The notes under the pieces were generated by a model that saw only the letters and a list, made by a program, of their open reading frames with translations, had not been told where the DNA came from and searched no databases. The position numbers and the translations under genes were made by a program. 52,511 nucleotides of DNA from Mycoplasma sp. (ex Biomphalaria glabrata) (GTDB lineage Bacteria; Bacillota_I; Bacilli_A; Mycoplasmatales; GCF-1484045): positions 595,320 to 647,830 of the forward strand of contig NZ_CP013128.1 of NCBI RefSeq assembly GCF_001484045.1, read 5' to 3'. Positions 1 through 12,052 of this stretch are shown here, in pieces; position 1 is the first letter of the stretch; every line of letters starts with the position of its first letter.

Positions 1-1
1 A

Positions 2-3000
2 GAATTTTTACAACAGTATGGTCTATATAGTTATGAAGAATTAGGAATTGAAGATTTCTTAAAAGATAATTTAACAAAAATAATTATTTCAAAAGACGGT
101 GTTATTGAAACGTTCTCAAATGTTAACCGAATTTTCATTAATACAATGATAAACAAATTCTTTGATGCATATTATCCATTAGCTGCAAAAGTAAGTCATT
201 TATCAAACGATTTACGAATCGCTCAAAAAGAAATTTTAGAAATGAAAGTTGACATTCGTTTTTCAGTTCTAGGAAAACTAGAGGGTGAGTATTTTGATCA
301 AGTGAAAAATAAGGTTTCATCAATTTATACACTAGCGGCATTTTTTAACAAGGTTATGAAATTCCATAAAGAGTTTCTTAGTATTACAGAAGCAGAATTT
401 ACAAGAGAAGGTAAAGCAGTAAAATCTTTAATGGTTTCACACATCGGTTATGAAACTCATTTGAATGGCGAAAAATTAAAATATAAGCCATTATCTCCAC
501 GTGAGATTATGGCTGAGTACGACCGAACAAAAAAATTAGTAGATATTTTTAAAGTTGTTAAAGATTACAATGATGAACAATCAGAAATTTTAATGGAAGA
601 CATTGCTAGTTTGCCATTGGTTAAATACTATGGTTATAGCGTTATTAACGGTGTACATGTAGAAATACCAACAACTAAACCTCGTGATTTAAAGAATCAC
701 CGCGAAGTTATTGAATATCGCAAAATCGTTAAATCATTTAATGAAGCTCAAGAAAAATCTTGAACAGATGATGTAAAATCTTTACCAGCTATTAATGATT
801 TAAAATTTAGAAAAACTTATAATAACATTGATTTATTAGCAAAAATCCCGACTCGTGAAGATTATAAAATTAAACACGCTGAAACCATCAAAAAACTACG
901 TGCTATTATTGAATCATTTAATTTAGAACAAGAAAAACAATTAATTGATCATGTTAAACACTTGCCAGTTTTAATTGACTATAACTTTAAATTACGTGCC
1001 AATGGTAAAAAAACAGAATTTGGGGTAAAACCGTTTACAACAATTGAACGAATTAAAAATCAAAAGGATTGAAAAGAATCTTTAAAAACTATTATTAAGT
1101 GAAATGAAATTCAAGAAAAATATTTGCAAGAATATATTGACTCAATTCCACCAATCATTGATCTTGGTTTCTCAAAAGGGGAAACAAATTGTTCAGCAAA
1201 AAATCCAAAACCATTAATTACAAAAGCTCGTTTAGAATCACTTGAAGGAATTAATGATTTAACAAAAGAAATTAATATTTATAATCGTGAACAATTAAAC
1301 TTGTTAGAACAAGAAATTGCTCGTTTACCAAAAATATTTAACTTAGGTTTTACAATAACTGGTTCAAACACTAAACTAAAACACAAACGCCCTGATGCAT
1401 TGGACAAAATGCGTGTTAAATTAATAAATTTCCCGGCTGTTCGCAAATATGCTAAATTAATCAACAATTTTAACCGTGAACAACAACGAATCTTAGAAGA
1501 TTTCTTAAAACTAATTCCTAAAATACATGATTTAGGATATGACGTAAAAACAGATGGAACAAACTTAGAAAATCCAAAACCAAGTTTTAATTATTCTGAA
1601 ATTACAAATAAATCCTCACTAGAAAATCTTGTTATTAAAATTAATCTTTTCAACGAAGAACAAAAAGGTTTACACTCTATTTATAAAAAATCTGCTATTC
1701 CTGGCATTGTAGATTTAGGTTTTAGAAAAACTACTTCAGGATTAGCAATTGCTCATGAACTTCCAAAAGGCAATCAAAAACACTTAATTAATAAAGAATC
1801 AGTTGATAAATTTGCAAAAGAAGTTATTACTTTTAACATGGAACAAAAAAACTTATTGGAATCATATCGTTTAGCTTTACCTGAAATTAGTGATAAATTC
1901 TATAAAGCAGCAGATGGAGCTTTAAATAATAAGTTTCCAAGCAATTATCGTCGTGAAGTTACTGATTGAAAATCATATGATAAATTGAATTCAGAAATTA
2001 TAAAATTTAATGAATCACAGGAAAAAACGCACACAAGAAGACTAACATCATTACCTAAATTAGCGGAATACCATTTCATGTCACATGTTAATGGTCGTGC
2101 TATTGAACATCAACGTGTTGCTTACTCAATGGAACAAGTTTCAGATAAACGCGCGCTAATTAATATCGAAGATATGATTTACGCCTATAACATGGAACAA
2201 GAATCTATTTATCATGAAAAAGAAAAATTATGTCCTATTATAGAAGATTTAGGATTTAGAACATACCCAAGTGGGTCATCTATTAAATGTCAGTATCCAA
2301 AAATTACTAAATTATCACCTGATATGAATGCTCTACAAATTAATGAAGTAATTAATAATATTATTGCTTTTAATCATGAACAACGTTCATTATTGGAAGA
2401 ATTTAGAATTCATGTTCCAGCGATAATTGATTATGGGTTTGGTGTGGAAGACGGTATTACATTACCGCACCCAACTTTACCTGAACATTATGAAAATTTA
2501 AATCGTGATAAATTGGATAATATTCGCAAAGTGATCGAACAATGAAATGCTACACAAAAAGCATATTTGCAAAAATATATTGAATCAATTCCTAAAATCA
2601 TTAGTCTTGATCAGTTACATGAAAAATTTGTTGATATTCACTTTATTTCAAAGCCAAATGTTCAAGAAGTGTTGAATTCACTAATTTTGAATAAAAATGA
2701 AATTGTTCGTTTAGTTCAGGAAATTAATAACTACAATGCAGAAATGCTAGGGATAGCTCGTGATTTCTTATATGATTTCATCACACATAATTTAGTTGAT
2801 TGTGGTTTTGAAAAACGCATTGATGGCTCACCATTAAAACATCATCGCCCAAAATATGATCTTGAAAAAGATATAGAACTAATTATTCGTACAAATCAAA
2901 TTGGTAAATTTTTAGATGATATATCAAGTTTTTCAAAAGAACAAACTCAATTGTTAAATGATTACTTTTCAAGAACAGTTCCTGAATTAAGTACAACATA

Positions 3001-4548
3001 TTTCTACGATGATGATGGATTAATTAATGTTGATAATGAAGAGTTAGAAATTATTAATAAAAAAATTACTAGTCGTCGCGATATTGACTTACTAGCTTCT
3101 GAAATTCAAATGCATAATAAAAGACAACATATTATTCTTCGTGATTTACAAAGCAAATTAGAAATTGTTGATTTAGGTTTTAAAAAACGTGCTAATGGTT
3201 TACCTTTATATCATTCTCGCCCAAATGTTAAAGTTAATGAAATTACAAGTATGACAGAAATGTTATATTGAGAAGAAAAAATCAAATTATTTAATAGAGA
3301 ACAACGCGAAATTCTAGAATCTTATATTTTAAGAATGCCAAAAGTTGAAGACTATGGGGTTCATGTTCCAGGAATGTCAAAACCAAAAAACATTCATCAC
3401 ATAGTTGACCATTTAAAAAATAATAATGACGTTGCAACATATATTAATGAAGTTGAAAAATGAAATAAAGCTCAAAAAGAAGAATTACTAAAAAAGTAAA
3501 GACGATACCGAGCCTTATAAAAGACCGCGGCTTTACTAATTACCCAAATGGCGAGCCTTTAAGACATCAGTTACCAGGATTAACTAAAGAAACTATTCGG
3601 GAACTTGGTATCGACACAATAATTAAAGCCGTTGAAGAATTTAACCAGGAACAAACTAACATTTTAAATCAGGTTATTCAAAACGAGGAAATTTCACGAG
3701 ACAAAGAAACACAAGTTTTATTCAAATCGTATAAGCATAAAAATTTAACTGAAGAATTGTTTACAAAAACACAAGTGGAAGAGTATTATACAAAACTAAG
3801 AGATGAGGAGAATATCTTGAAAGAAAAAATGCATGAATGATTTAAAACTACTATCAGTGCAGATGATATTAAAGTTATCACAACAGCAACAAATAACTTA
3901 CATCAAAAAGTTATTGATAATTCAAGTAATATTCGCTACGTTTGCAAAATGGCAGTTCAAAACGAAGATGCTGTTTACCGTTTCTTTCATGTAGATAATT
4001 TACTAAAAGAAACTCTGTTTCAAGAAGTAATTTATTTCCCATACGGAATTGCTTTATGTATTAACTACGAAGCAATGGAAAATAGTTTTTTAATGGATGA
4101 GGATGGGAAATTAAGATGCATTGATATTGTTGAAAAAGTTAGTGCCAATTCTTATCGATGTGTGTTTAATGACAATGTATCTTTGTTAATTAAATATACA
4201 CAAGAATGCTTAATTATGGAATATAGTGAAGACAAAAAAATGTCAACTCGCCGTGTGGAAATATTTGTTTTTGAAGAAACAGAAAATTATGCCAAAATTT
4301 TACAACGCATTCATCAAAAAAATTTAGAAGATATTTCGATGATGATCGATCAAGAAACTTTTGAAGAACAAGTTTATTTTAATTATTGAATTCATTCAGA
4401 TAATGTTGCTACATTTGTTCGTGTACAATATGATAAAAATCCTAATTCTGCACACGAAGTATTTGGATTTTCGGTCATTGGTGGAATTTCTAAGCCCGGT
4501 ATTTTTACAAGAGATAAAATTAATCAGGAATTTGGTTCTAAAGACTAA
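2..4548 (+). CDS. Giant repeat protein, 3' part, with a -1 frame break at 3490-3496
   Basis: The frame is open from base 2, so the start lies outside the window. It reads in one frame to a TAA at 3497-3499 and continues in the -1 frame from GTA at 3496 to the TAA at 4546-4548. The join is supported by the repeats: the unit interrupted at the stop resumes in the other frame with the expected pattern (VKTIPSLIKDRGFTNYPNG). The repeat body has at least 18 copies of an aromatic-N-x-E-Q helix motif, each followed by a P-x-I-x-D-L-G-F segment and G-x-x-L-x-H-x-x-P. The last 200 or so residues form a non-repetitive domain. No signal peptide or membrane segment is visible in the part present. I do not recognise the family. 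The size and regular helical repeats suggest a structural, cytoskeletal or adhesion-related role, but this is inference only. Only one extra A in the A6 run would restore the frame. Confidence 0.8.
565..3654 (+). repeat. 18 divergent protein-level tandem repeats of about 58-66 codons
   Basis: The anchor motifs are YNDEQ, FNEAQ, FNLEQ, WNEIQ, YNREQ, FNREQ, FNEEQ, FNMEQ, FNESQ, YNMEQ, FNHEQ, WNATQ, YNAEM, FSKEQ, HNKRQ, FNREQ, WNKAQ and FNQEQ. They recur roughly every 175-200 bases. Between them lie LP-x-I-x-D-x-G-F and G-x-x-L-x-H-x-x-P segments. The copies are diverged at the DNA level, so this is an old protein repeat and not a recent DNA duplication. Confidence 0.85.
3490..3536 (+). other. 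Slippery heptamer A AAA AAG before an in-frame TAA, with nearby hairpin
   Basis: In the upstream reading frame the codons are CTA AAA AAG TAA, which form the canonical -1 slippery heptamer A AAA AAG at 3490-3496. GTAAAG at 3496-3501 can pair with CTTTAC at 3531-3536, and AGCC at 3511-3514 with GGCT at 3529-3532. The first stem begins too close to the heptamer for a classical stimulator. This is either programmed frameshifting or a one-base loss in the A6 run. Confidence 0.5.
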
Positions 4549-4572
4549 AAAAGTTTAAAAATGATGGAAAAG

Positions 4573-4599
4573 TAGTAGACGTTGTCTACTATTTTTTTT
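4573..4599 (+). terminator. Rho-independent terminator after the repeat protein
   Basis: TAGTAGAC (4573-4580), loop GTT, GTCTACTA (4584-4591), followed by eight T. The 8-bp stem plus T-run sits 25 bases after the repeat-protein stop codon. Confidence 0.9.
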
Positions 4600-4613
4600 G
4601 TTAAAATATGAAT

Positions 4614-6530
4614 ATGTTTAACAAAATTTTTAAATTATTAGCAGCCATTATTGTTATGCCATTGATGACTCTCATAACAATTTCAACTCAATCTAATTCT
4701 TTTTCATCAGTTAATAATCATCAAAATTCAGTTGGAAAAATTCAGGACTCATGAACGCAAGTGCGTGGTTTAGAAGAAAAATACATTACACAAGCTAATG
4801 AATTTACTGTCAATCAAAATCGTGCTTTAGAAATGATTAAAAGTTTATTCGTTGATTCAACATTGCAAGCAAACTATGATCAAGTTAAAAATTTAATAAT
4901 TGGGACGACAAATAATGCAGATTTATTTAAAATTATTGACAATGAAATTACTTCCTTTAGAAATGAGTCATGAAAAATTATTCAAAACGATACTTTAACT
5001 TATTTAAACGATGCTCACTTGATTTCTTCAGCTAGTGATTTGGAAAATAACAAAACAGATATCACTAAATCGAATTTAACATACTATGGTTCATATTTTA
5101 ATGTGGAAACAATTAAAGTACCAGGTTTTTTTGCATGAAATGATATTAATAATAATTTACCAATTACATGAATTCCACAATCTATAGTTAATCCGTGAAA
5201 TAAATTATTTGCCACAAATGTTTGAATAAGTTATGTCGATAGTAAAGATTCTTTTTTCAATAACGGCACTGAAAGTATGGGGAATTATTTATCAATAAAT
5301 AATTGATCATCTGTACTAAGTGACCTTAAAACCAATCAAATAATTTCATACAATAATTCAATCAATACAATTGCCAATAATTTTCGTTCAATGGCAACAT
5401 TATACTATTTTAATCCTGATGGTAGTTTAATGAATGATGACTTTAGTGAATTCCAAAACGCAAAGATAAATAATTTTTTCAGTGATTGGGGAGCGAAGAT
5501 TGTTGATGGATTATTGCAATTAGATCAATCTAAAATTACTGCTTCTTTGACAACATGAATGATTGATGATCAAACTAAAAATGCAAGTTACGTTATTCCA
5601 ACAAACTATACTAATAGTGTATTTAACATTTTAGAGAAACTGCGCGAATCTATTTTAATTGCTAATAAATTAGATTATTTACAAAATCAAAATTCCTTTT
5701 TCAATAATCAAAAATTATTTAATTTTTTAAATAGTAATAATGAAAATATTACAAATATTATTGTTAATCAAACATCAACAATTGCAGGTAACGTTTTCTC
5801 ATCATTGCCATCTTTATCATTTACACAGTCTGGTAAGAACTACACTTTATCTTTATATGAATATGGTGTTATTTTATTAAATAATGGGACAACTTACACT
5901 TACATTGATTTAGATGGTAATGTTCACAATAACGCACAGGTTACCACTACTTCAACCTCAATTACAATTGATGGCGATCTTTTTACATTAAATAGTGACA
6001 GCAAGTCGTATTTACCGGATTTATCATTTACATATGACAATAAAAACGTCACTGCAAAACCAATTTCTTCTTCTAATTCATTATTCCAAACTAATAATAA
6101 TCAATATAGCTCAACTGATAGCGTAAGTATTAAAATGACTGATATTAATGATAAAAGTTTTAACTATGAAATTGCTAACAAGTTTATAGTTAATTCGCAA
6201 AATTTTGATTTCATTAAATTACATCACGATTTTGCAAACTCTACTACTTTACCAAACAATACAGATTTAGCGTTCAGCTGAAATTTTGATCAAGATAAGT
6301 TTGCTTCTTTTACCCAGGGCGCTGATTTTTATAAAAATTATTATGTACCAGGAACTTTACCAAATAAATCAATTCCAATTACAACTATTGAAAAAATTTT
6401 CTTTGCGTTATTTGTATGCTTAGTAGCTAGTTTAATTATTTTCATCGGTTATTTTGTATCTCGTTATTACCATGAGCGCAAACAAAATTATACAAATGAA
6501 CACGAACGTTTGCATCCGTCAAAGAAATAA
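4614..6530 (+). CDS. Secreted/membrane-anchored surface-type protein of unknown function
   Basis: About 638 residues. The N-terminus has a short basic stretch followed by a hydrophobic core (LLAAIIVMPLMTLITIS) and a polar region, which looks like a signal peptide without a lipobox cysteine. A strong hydrophobic segment near the C-terminus (FFALFVCLVASLIIFIGYFV) is followed by a basic cytoplasmic tail (SRYYHERKQ). The expected topology is a large Asn/Ser/Thr-rich extracellular domain anchored by one C-terminal helix. UGA encodes Trp at many places. The start was chosen at 4614 because a TAAAAT box at 4602-4607 leaves 6 bases to this ATG and no Shine-Dalgarno is present. An in-frame ATG at 4608 is the alternative. 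I do not recognise the family. It could be an adhesin or a substrate-binding surface protein, but nothing seen here decides that. Confidence 0.85.
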
Positions 6531-6570
6531 TTGAAAAAAAACGCATTTTTTTATATTATTAATTAGGTAT

Positions 6571-6647
6571 GTCTACGTAGCTCAGCTGGATAGAGCATAT
6601 GCCTTCTAAGCATATGGCCGGGAGTTCGAATCTCTCCGTAGACGCCA
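6571..6647 (+). tRNA. tRNA-Arg (anticodon TCT)
   Basis: Complete cloverleaf of 77 bases. Acceptor GTCTACG pairs with CGTAGAC. The D arm is GCTC/GAGC. The anticodon stem TATGC/GCATA encloses loop CTTCTAA, giving anticodon TCT, which reads AGA/AGG. The T arm GGGAG TTCGAAT CTCTC has one G-U pair. The discriminator G is followed by an encoded CCA. AGA is a common arginine codon in this AT-rich genome. Confidence 0.97.
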
Positions 6648-6691
6648 TTTTTTATTTTTATGCAATTTTATTTAAAATGATTGCAAAAAAT

Positions 6692-6697
6692 TATAAT
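6692..6697 (+). promoter_or_regulatory. -10 box for the DUF3196 protein gene
   Basis: A perfect TATAAT lies 30 bases before the ATG at 6728, leaving a short leader that carries the GGGAAATC ribosome binding site. No convincing -35 is visible. Confidence 0.6.
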
Positions 6698-6727
6698 AAG
6701 AATACATAAAAATAAAAAAGGGAAATC

Positions 6728-7495
6728 ATGCAACCAACTAAAAATTATCATGACGATATAATTCAACAGATTAAAGAACTTATTGCACAAAGTAAGTTCG
6801 AGGAAGCATATCGTATTTTAAAAGAAGAATTAAATGCGCCATATATCCCAAGCGATAAAAAAGAACAATTTTCAGAATTATTTCGTGTTGTAAATCACGA
6901 AATGTATTTAAAAACTACTTCTAAAAAAGATTTTTCATTAATTTCTATTGATGCAGTCCGCCGAATATTAAATCAAGAAAAATCAACCGATTTAGAGTGT
7001 CACATTCTTTATAATTTAAAAGATGTTAACTTACGCTTATTAATGCCAGAAATTAAAGCTTTCCTTGTTAACCCAAATAAAGATAATATTTTAAAAACAG
7101 TTATTATTGAAGCAATGCATTCTCAGTCTATTGATGATGATTTTAAAATAATGAAAAACGGAATTGAATATGTAATCAATCCAACTTCCACAATCCCAAT
7201 TTTTTTAACTACTCAATATAAAAATACAGTTGACGTCTTGAAAAATTATTTAGGTGTTCATTGATTAAATATTTTCCAAATGAATCTTTTAATTTTGGAA
7301 TGATTTACTTATTATACTTATCCAGTTTTATTTGATGAACGCGACTGCTCATGTGTTGCATGTGCTGTAGCTTTTTATTGTTTTAAAATTAATAAGCAAA
7401 TTATGAATCTAGATCAATTAGTTGAACTATTTCAGGTTGATAAAATAAAAACTCTTGAATATATTAATAAAATTGAAAGTATTTGAGAAAATTAG
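6728..7495 (+). CDS. DUF3196-type conserved mycoplasma protein (MG237-like)
   Basis: 255 residues, soluble, mostly helical, with no signal peptide. The N-terminus (IIQQIKELIAQSKFEEAYRILKEEL) looks like a TPR-type helical hairpin. The start is supported by GGGAAATC just before the ATG and a TATAAT at 6692-6697. It lies directly upstream of tig and lon. From memory, M. genitalium has the same order MG237-MG238(tig)-MG239(lon), where MG237 belongs to DUF3196, a family with a solved structure but no known function. The assignment rests on this synteny and the helical-repeat look of the sequence, not on a diagnostic motif. Co-location with a chaperone and a protease suggests, but does not show, a role in protein quality control. 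The reading frame contains internal UGA-Trp codons, including one at 7262-7264. Confidence 0.75.
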
Positions 7496-7555
7496 GTTTT
7501 TAAAAAAATAAAAAATATTATACAATCTATTTGTAATAAATGTGAAGGGGAAATC

Positions 7556-8854
7556 ATGAAATTTACAATATCAGAAAAACACATTTCTGCAACAGAGGGA
7601 CAATATCAAGTAGAAACGTCTTCAGCTAATTGAGAGGGTTACGTTAAAAAAGCCCAAACTAAATTATTTAACAAGGTAGAAGTGCCAGGATTCCGCAAAG
7701 GAAAAGCGCCAATTGAATTAATTAAAAAACAAGTTAGTTCAAAACAAATATACGAAGAAGCAATGCATTATTTATTTGATGATGTTTGAAAACACATTTG
7801 AACATCTAATGACATAAATAAACGTCCAATTGATATGAACGATATTGATTTATCAATTAAAAATGTATCAGCAAAAAAATGTGAAATTGATATTAATTTT
7901 ACAATCATTCCTGAAGTAAATGTGGAAAATTGAAAAAAACATACAATTAAACGCCAAGAACCTGTTATCTCAGAAGAAGAAGTTGAACATTTAATTAAGG
8001 AAGAATTAGATAAACACAGTTCAATCGTAGTGAGTCAAAAAAAGCATAAACTTGAAAAAGGTAATATTGCTAGCATCAACTTCACTGGTTACTTAAATGG
8101 AGAAAAATTTGATGGCGGCCATGCTGAAGATTTTGATCTAGAAATTGGATCAGGACAATTTATTCCAGGGTTTGAAACCCAATTAATTGGTATGAAAAAA
8201 GGGGAAACAAAAACTATTACCGTTACTTTCCCTGAAAATTATCAAGCTAAGGAATTGGCTGGTAAAGAAACTAATTTCGAAGTAGTATTAAACGAAATAA
8301 AAGAAAAAAATATACCAACATTAAATGATGAATGAGTAGCGCAAACTCATAATAAAGAAAGTGTAACGCACTTTGTTGATTATGTTAAACAAAACGCTTT
8401 AGAGAAAAAAAGATTAGCAGCGGCAGAATCGTTAGATGAAGAAATTTTAGATGTGTTAGTTGCCAATTTAGATATTCCTCTTCCAGAAAAATTAGTTCGC
8501 AAAGAACAAGCTGTTATTGAAAAAGATTTCTTTAATCGTTTAAAAGAACGTAAAATTGATAAAAATTTATATTTAAAAATGATTAACAAATCAGAAACAG
8601 AATTATTGGAAACTTTTAAAGACGACGCAGTTAATCGTTTAAAAATTGCTTTATTATTACAATCAATTGCTCGTGCTGAAAAAATTGAAGCTAATGATGA
8701 AGATTACAATAACTTCCTTCAATTAATGTCACAAAAATACAACAAAGAAGTAGATGAGTTGAAAAAATTAGCTCCATTCAATGATGATATTCGTTTTCGA
8801 TTAACAAATGAAAAAGTTTGAGATTTAATCAGAAAAACACTAATTATTGACTAA
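7556..8854 (+). CDS. tig: Trigger factor, ribosome-associated chaperone and prolyl isomerase
   Basis: 432 residues, close to the usual family length. The N-terminal ribosome-binding domain carries the signature loop VPGFRKGKAP, which docks at ribosomal protein L23. The middle FKBP-type peptidyl-prolyl isomerase domain is clear (NFTGYLNGEKFDGG, then GSGQFIPGFETQLIGMKKGE). The C-terminal helical arms follow. The start is set by a GAAGGGGAAATC Shine-Dalgarno. A TACAAT box at 7521-7526 is a candidate promoter in the 60-base gap to the preceding gene. The protein binds nascent chains at the exit tunnel. Mollicutes lack a large chaperone set, so it is probably a main cotranslational folding factor. 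The gene ends at a good intrinsic terminator, so it is transcribed separately from lon. Confidence 0.96.
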
Positions 8855-8889
8855 CAATATTTGGCGAAGAAAAATGAACAACATTAAAA

Positions 8890-8916
8890 AATAACTACTT
8901 CGCTAGTTATTTTTTA
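8890..8916 (+). terminator. Terminator after tig
   Basis: AATAACTA (8890-8897), loop CTTCGC, TAGTTATT (8904-8911), running into a T-rich tract TTTTTTATTTT. It separates tig from lon. Confidence 0.85.
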
Positions 8917-9001
8917 TTTTAAAAAGTTTAAAAAGTTTAAACACATGTTTTGAACTTAGATAAGTTAAAATTTAATTACTTAGAGAGAAAGGGGTCTATT
9001 T

Positions 9002-11443
9002 ATGACTAAAAATCCAAATAAACTACTAACATTACCATTATTAGCGATGCGTAATTTAATTGTGTTTCCAGGGCACAGAGTTTACACAGAAATTGCTCGC
9101 AAGATGTCAATTAATGCATGTAATATCGCGCAAAATGATTACGAGGCGAGAATTGTTGCTTTATCGCAAAAAAATTCACAAGTAGAAACACCAACTGCAT
9201 CAGATTTTTATAATTATGGAACATTATGTAATGTTCGCATTAAGAAAGCTTATCCAGATGGTACAATCTCGGTGGAATTAGAAGGTGTGGAACGTTTTAA
9301 AGTAACTAACATTATTGAAGCTGCTGATTTATGTTATGTTGAAGGGGAAATGATCTACTCAGTGATTGGTGACGAAAAAGAAGAATTAGCTTTGATGCGT
9401 CAATTGCAAAAAACATTTCAAAAAATTCTTGAAAACTTGCAACCTAATCCATCAGCGCAAAAGGTGGTTAATGACTTTCAAAAAGGAGTTGAGCCGGGTG
9501 AAGCTGCTGATTTTATAGCTCAGAACATGGCTGAATTAAAGTTTAATGTTAAACAACAAATTCTAGAGGCATTAAATGTTAATGAACGTTTACAGTTATT
9601 AATTAATGAAATTGAAAAAGAACGTGAAATTGTTAATTTAGAACAAAATATCCAACAAAAGGTGAAATCAAAATTTGATGAATCGCAACGTGAATATATT
9701 CTTCGTGAAAAATTAAAAGCTATTAAAGAAGAACTTGGTGATATTACAGGAAAAGAAGATGATGCATCAAAAATGCATGAACGTTTAGCTAATAATCCTT
9801 ATCCAGAAGAAGCTGCTAAAAAAATCAAAGAAGAATTAGTTCGTTACGAAATGACACCTCCTTCAAGTAGTGAAGGTAATATTATTCATACTTATTTGGA
9901 ATGATTATTAGATCTACCATGATGACAAAAAACAACTGATAATAATGATCTGTCAAAAGCTGAAACAATTTTAAATGAACACCATTATGGTCTTGAAAAA
10001 GCTAAAGAAAGAATTATTGAACACTTAGCCGTTCAACAAAAAACTAATAAACAATCAGGACCAATTATTTGTTTCGTTGGCCCCCCTGGAGTTGGAAAAA
10101 CTTCGCTTGGAAAATCGATTTCTGAAGCTTTAGAGCGTAAGTTTGTTCGTGTCGCATTAGGTGGAGTAAAAGATGAATCTGAAATTCGTGGACACCGTCG
10201 TACATACATTGGTTCAATGCCTGGAAGAATTATTCAAGGAATGAAAAAAGCTGAAACAATTAACCCTGTTTTCTTGTTAGATGAAGTTGATAAATTAAGT
10301 AACGATTTCCGCGGAGACCCATCTAGTGCTTTGTTGGAAGTTTTAGATCCAGAACAAAATAAATTTTTCTCTGATAATTATTTAGAAATTAACTATGACT
10401 TAAGTAATGTAATGTTTATTGCAACAGCTAACTATTTACAAAATATTCCAGAAGCGCTAATGGATCGTATGGAAATTATTGAATTAAGTTCATATACTGA
10501 AATTGAAAAAGAAAAAATTGCTCACGAACATTTAATTCCTAAAATTTACAAAACAAATAACATTACCGAAGAAGAATTAACTATCGCTAACGATGTTCCT
10601 TTAGAAATCATTAAATACTACACAAAAGAAGCTGGAGTTCGCCAATTAGAACGTTTGTTATCTAAAATTGTTCGTAAAGCAGTTGTACAATTACTAAAAA
10701 AACCTGGTAAAAAAGTAAAAGTTACTTTAGAAAATTTAACTGATTTCTTAGGTAATCAAATTTATGACTATTCAAAGAAAGAATCAAAAGAACATGTTGG
10801 TGTTGTTGTTGGATTAGCTTGAACTCAATATGGAGGAGATATTTTACCAATTGAAGCAACATATTATGGTGGAAAAGGGAACTTAGTTTTAACTGGAAAA
10901 TTAGGGGATGTAATGAAGGAAAGCGCTAACATTGCTTTAAGTTTTATTAAAGCCAATAAGTATTTATTTGGTGTTCAAGATTTTGACTTCTCAGCCCACG
11001 ATATCCATATTCATTGTCCAGAAGGAGCTGTACCAAAAGATGGTCCTTCAGCTGGAATTACTTTAACAACAGCTATGGTTTCATTGCTATCAAAAACGAA
11101 AGTATCGCAAGATATCGCTATGACAGGAGAAATTACACTTCGTGGGAATGTACTAGCTATTGGTGGATTGAAAGAAAAATTAATTTCTGCTAAACGTAGC
11201 AAAATTAAAAAAGTATTAATTCCAGCTGAAAATAAAAAATCTTTAATAGATGTACCGAAGGAAATTTTAGATTCACTAGAAATTGTTTTAGTTAGTCATT
11301 ACCGTGATGTGTTTCGTGAGGTTTTTGGTAAAAATATTGACGCTGAAACTTTTGAATTAAGAGAACAAGGTATCTTAAAAAAAATAGAACAAGAAAAAAA
11401 ATTAATGGAATCAAAACAAATAAACGCTAGTTTGCAAGTATAA
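9002..11443 (+). CDS. lon: ATP-dependent protease Lon
   Basis: 813 residues, full length. Order of domains: N-terminal substrate-binding LON domain ([18 protein letters not shown]), coiled-coil linker, AAA+ module with Walker A GPPGVGKT at residues 360-367 and Walker [11 protein letters not shown], then the serine-lysine protease domain. The catalytic Ser is S683 in KDGPSAG and the catalytic Lys is K726 in GGLKEKL, exactly 43 residues apart as in E. coli Lon. It degrades misfolded and regulatory proteins in the cytoplasm. The ribosome binding site GAGAGAAAGGGG precedes the ATG. No CIRCE-type heat-shock operator is visible upstream. The stop is 2 bases before the engB ATG, so the two genes are almost certainly cotranscribed. 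Confidence 0.97.
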
Positions 11444-11445
11444 TA

Positions 11446-12036
11446 ATGGCAAATAAATATTTACAATTAACCTTTCTTGGTTCATATGTTAAACCTATAA
11501 CAGCTTCTAACAAGGAAATTGTAGTTGTTGGGCGTAGTAATGCTGGTAAATCAACATTTATTAATAGTATTGGGAACAATGGTAAATTAGCAAGAGTCAG
11601 TTCTACACCAGGTAAAACATTAACGTTAAATTACTATCATATTAATTCTGCCAAACCCGATCTTTATTTAGTTGATACCCCAGGTTATGGATACCATGCA
11701 AAAGGTTTAGAAATTACTAAAGAATTAAATAGAATGATGGATTATTATTTAATTGATAATCGTAAATTGCGAGCATGTTTTTGAATTTTTGATATTCGTC
11801 GTGATTTTGTTGAAGATGATATTTTATTATTAGATTTTCTAAAAAAAATAAACATTCCAGTTTATGTTTTATTATCAAAAAGCGATAAATTAAGTAATCA
11901 ACAAATTATTAAACGTAAAACTTCTATTCGCGCTCAAATTGATGTACCAGAGGAAAATATTATTCCTTTCTCATCGATGTCAAACTTAAACATTGTTAAA
12001 ATAGCCACAAAGGCATATGAAATCTTATTAAAATAA
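11446..12036 (+). CDS. engB: Ribosome biogenesis GTP-binding protein EngB (YsxC/YihA)
   Basis: 196 residues, a typical length. G1 is GRSNAGKST (residues 29-37), G3 is DTPGYGY, and G4 is SKSDK in place of the usual TKxDK. The family helps assemble the large ribosomal subunit and is essential in most bacteria. The start ATG lies 2 bases after the lon stop, with no separate promoter. A lon-engB neighbourhood is common in Firmicutes and supports the identification. The valS ATG is 17 bases downstream in the same direction. Confidence 0.95.
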
Positions 12037-12052
12037 TTTAATATTAAAAAGT

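Noticed and set aside
4361-4558. Separate plus-strand ORF overlapping the end of the repeat protein
   Set aside because: It is in a different frame from the C-terminal domain, which continues cleanly through a UGA-Trp to 4548. Its composition is a shadow of that gene.
8917-9001. Possible CIRCE or other heat-shock operator upstream of lon
   Set aside because: Only AAAAGTTTA direct repeats and a short ACATGT palindrome are present. No TTAGCACTC-N9-GAGTGCTAA-like inverted repeat exists.
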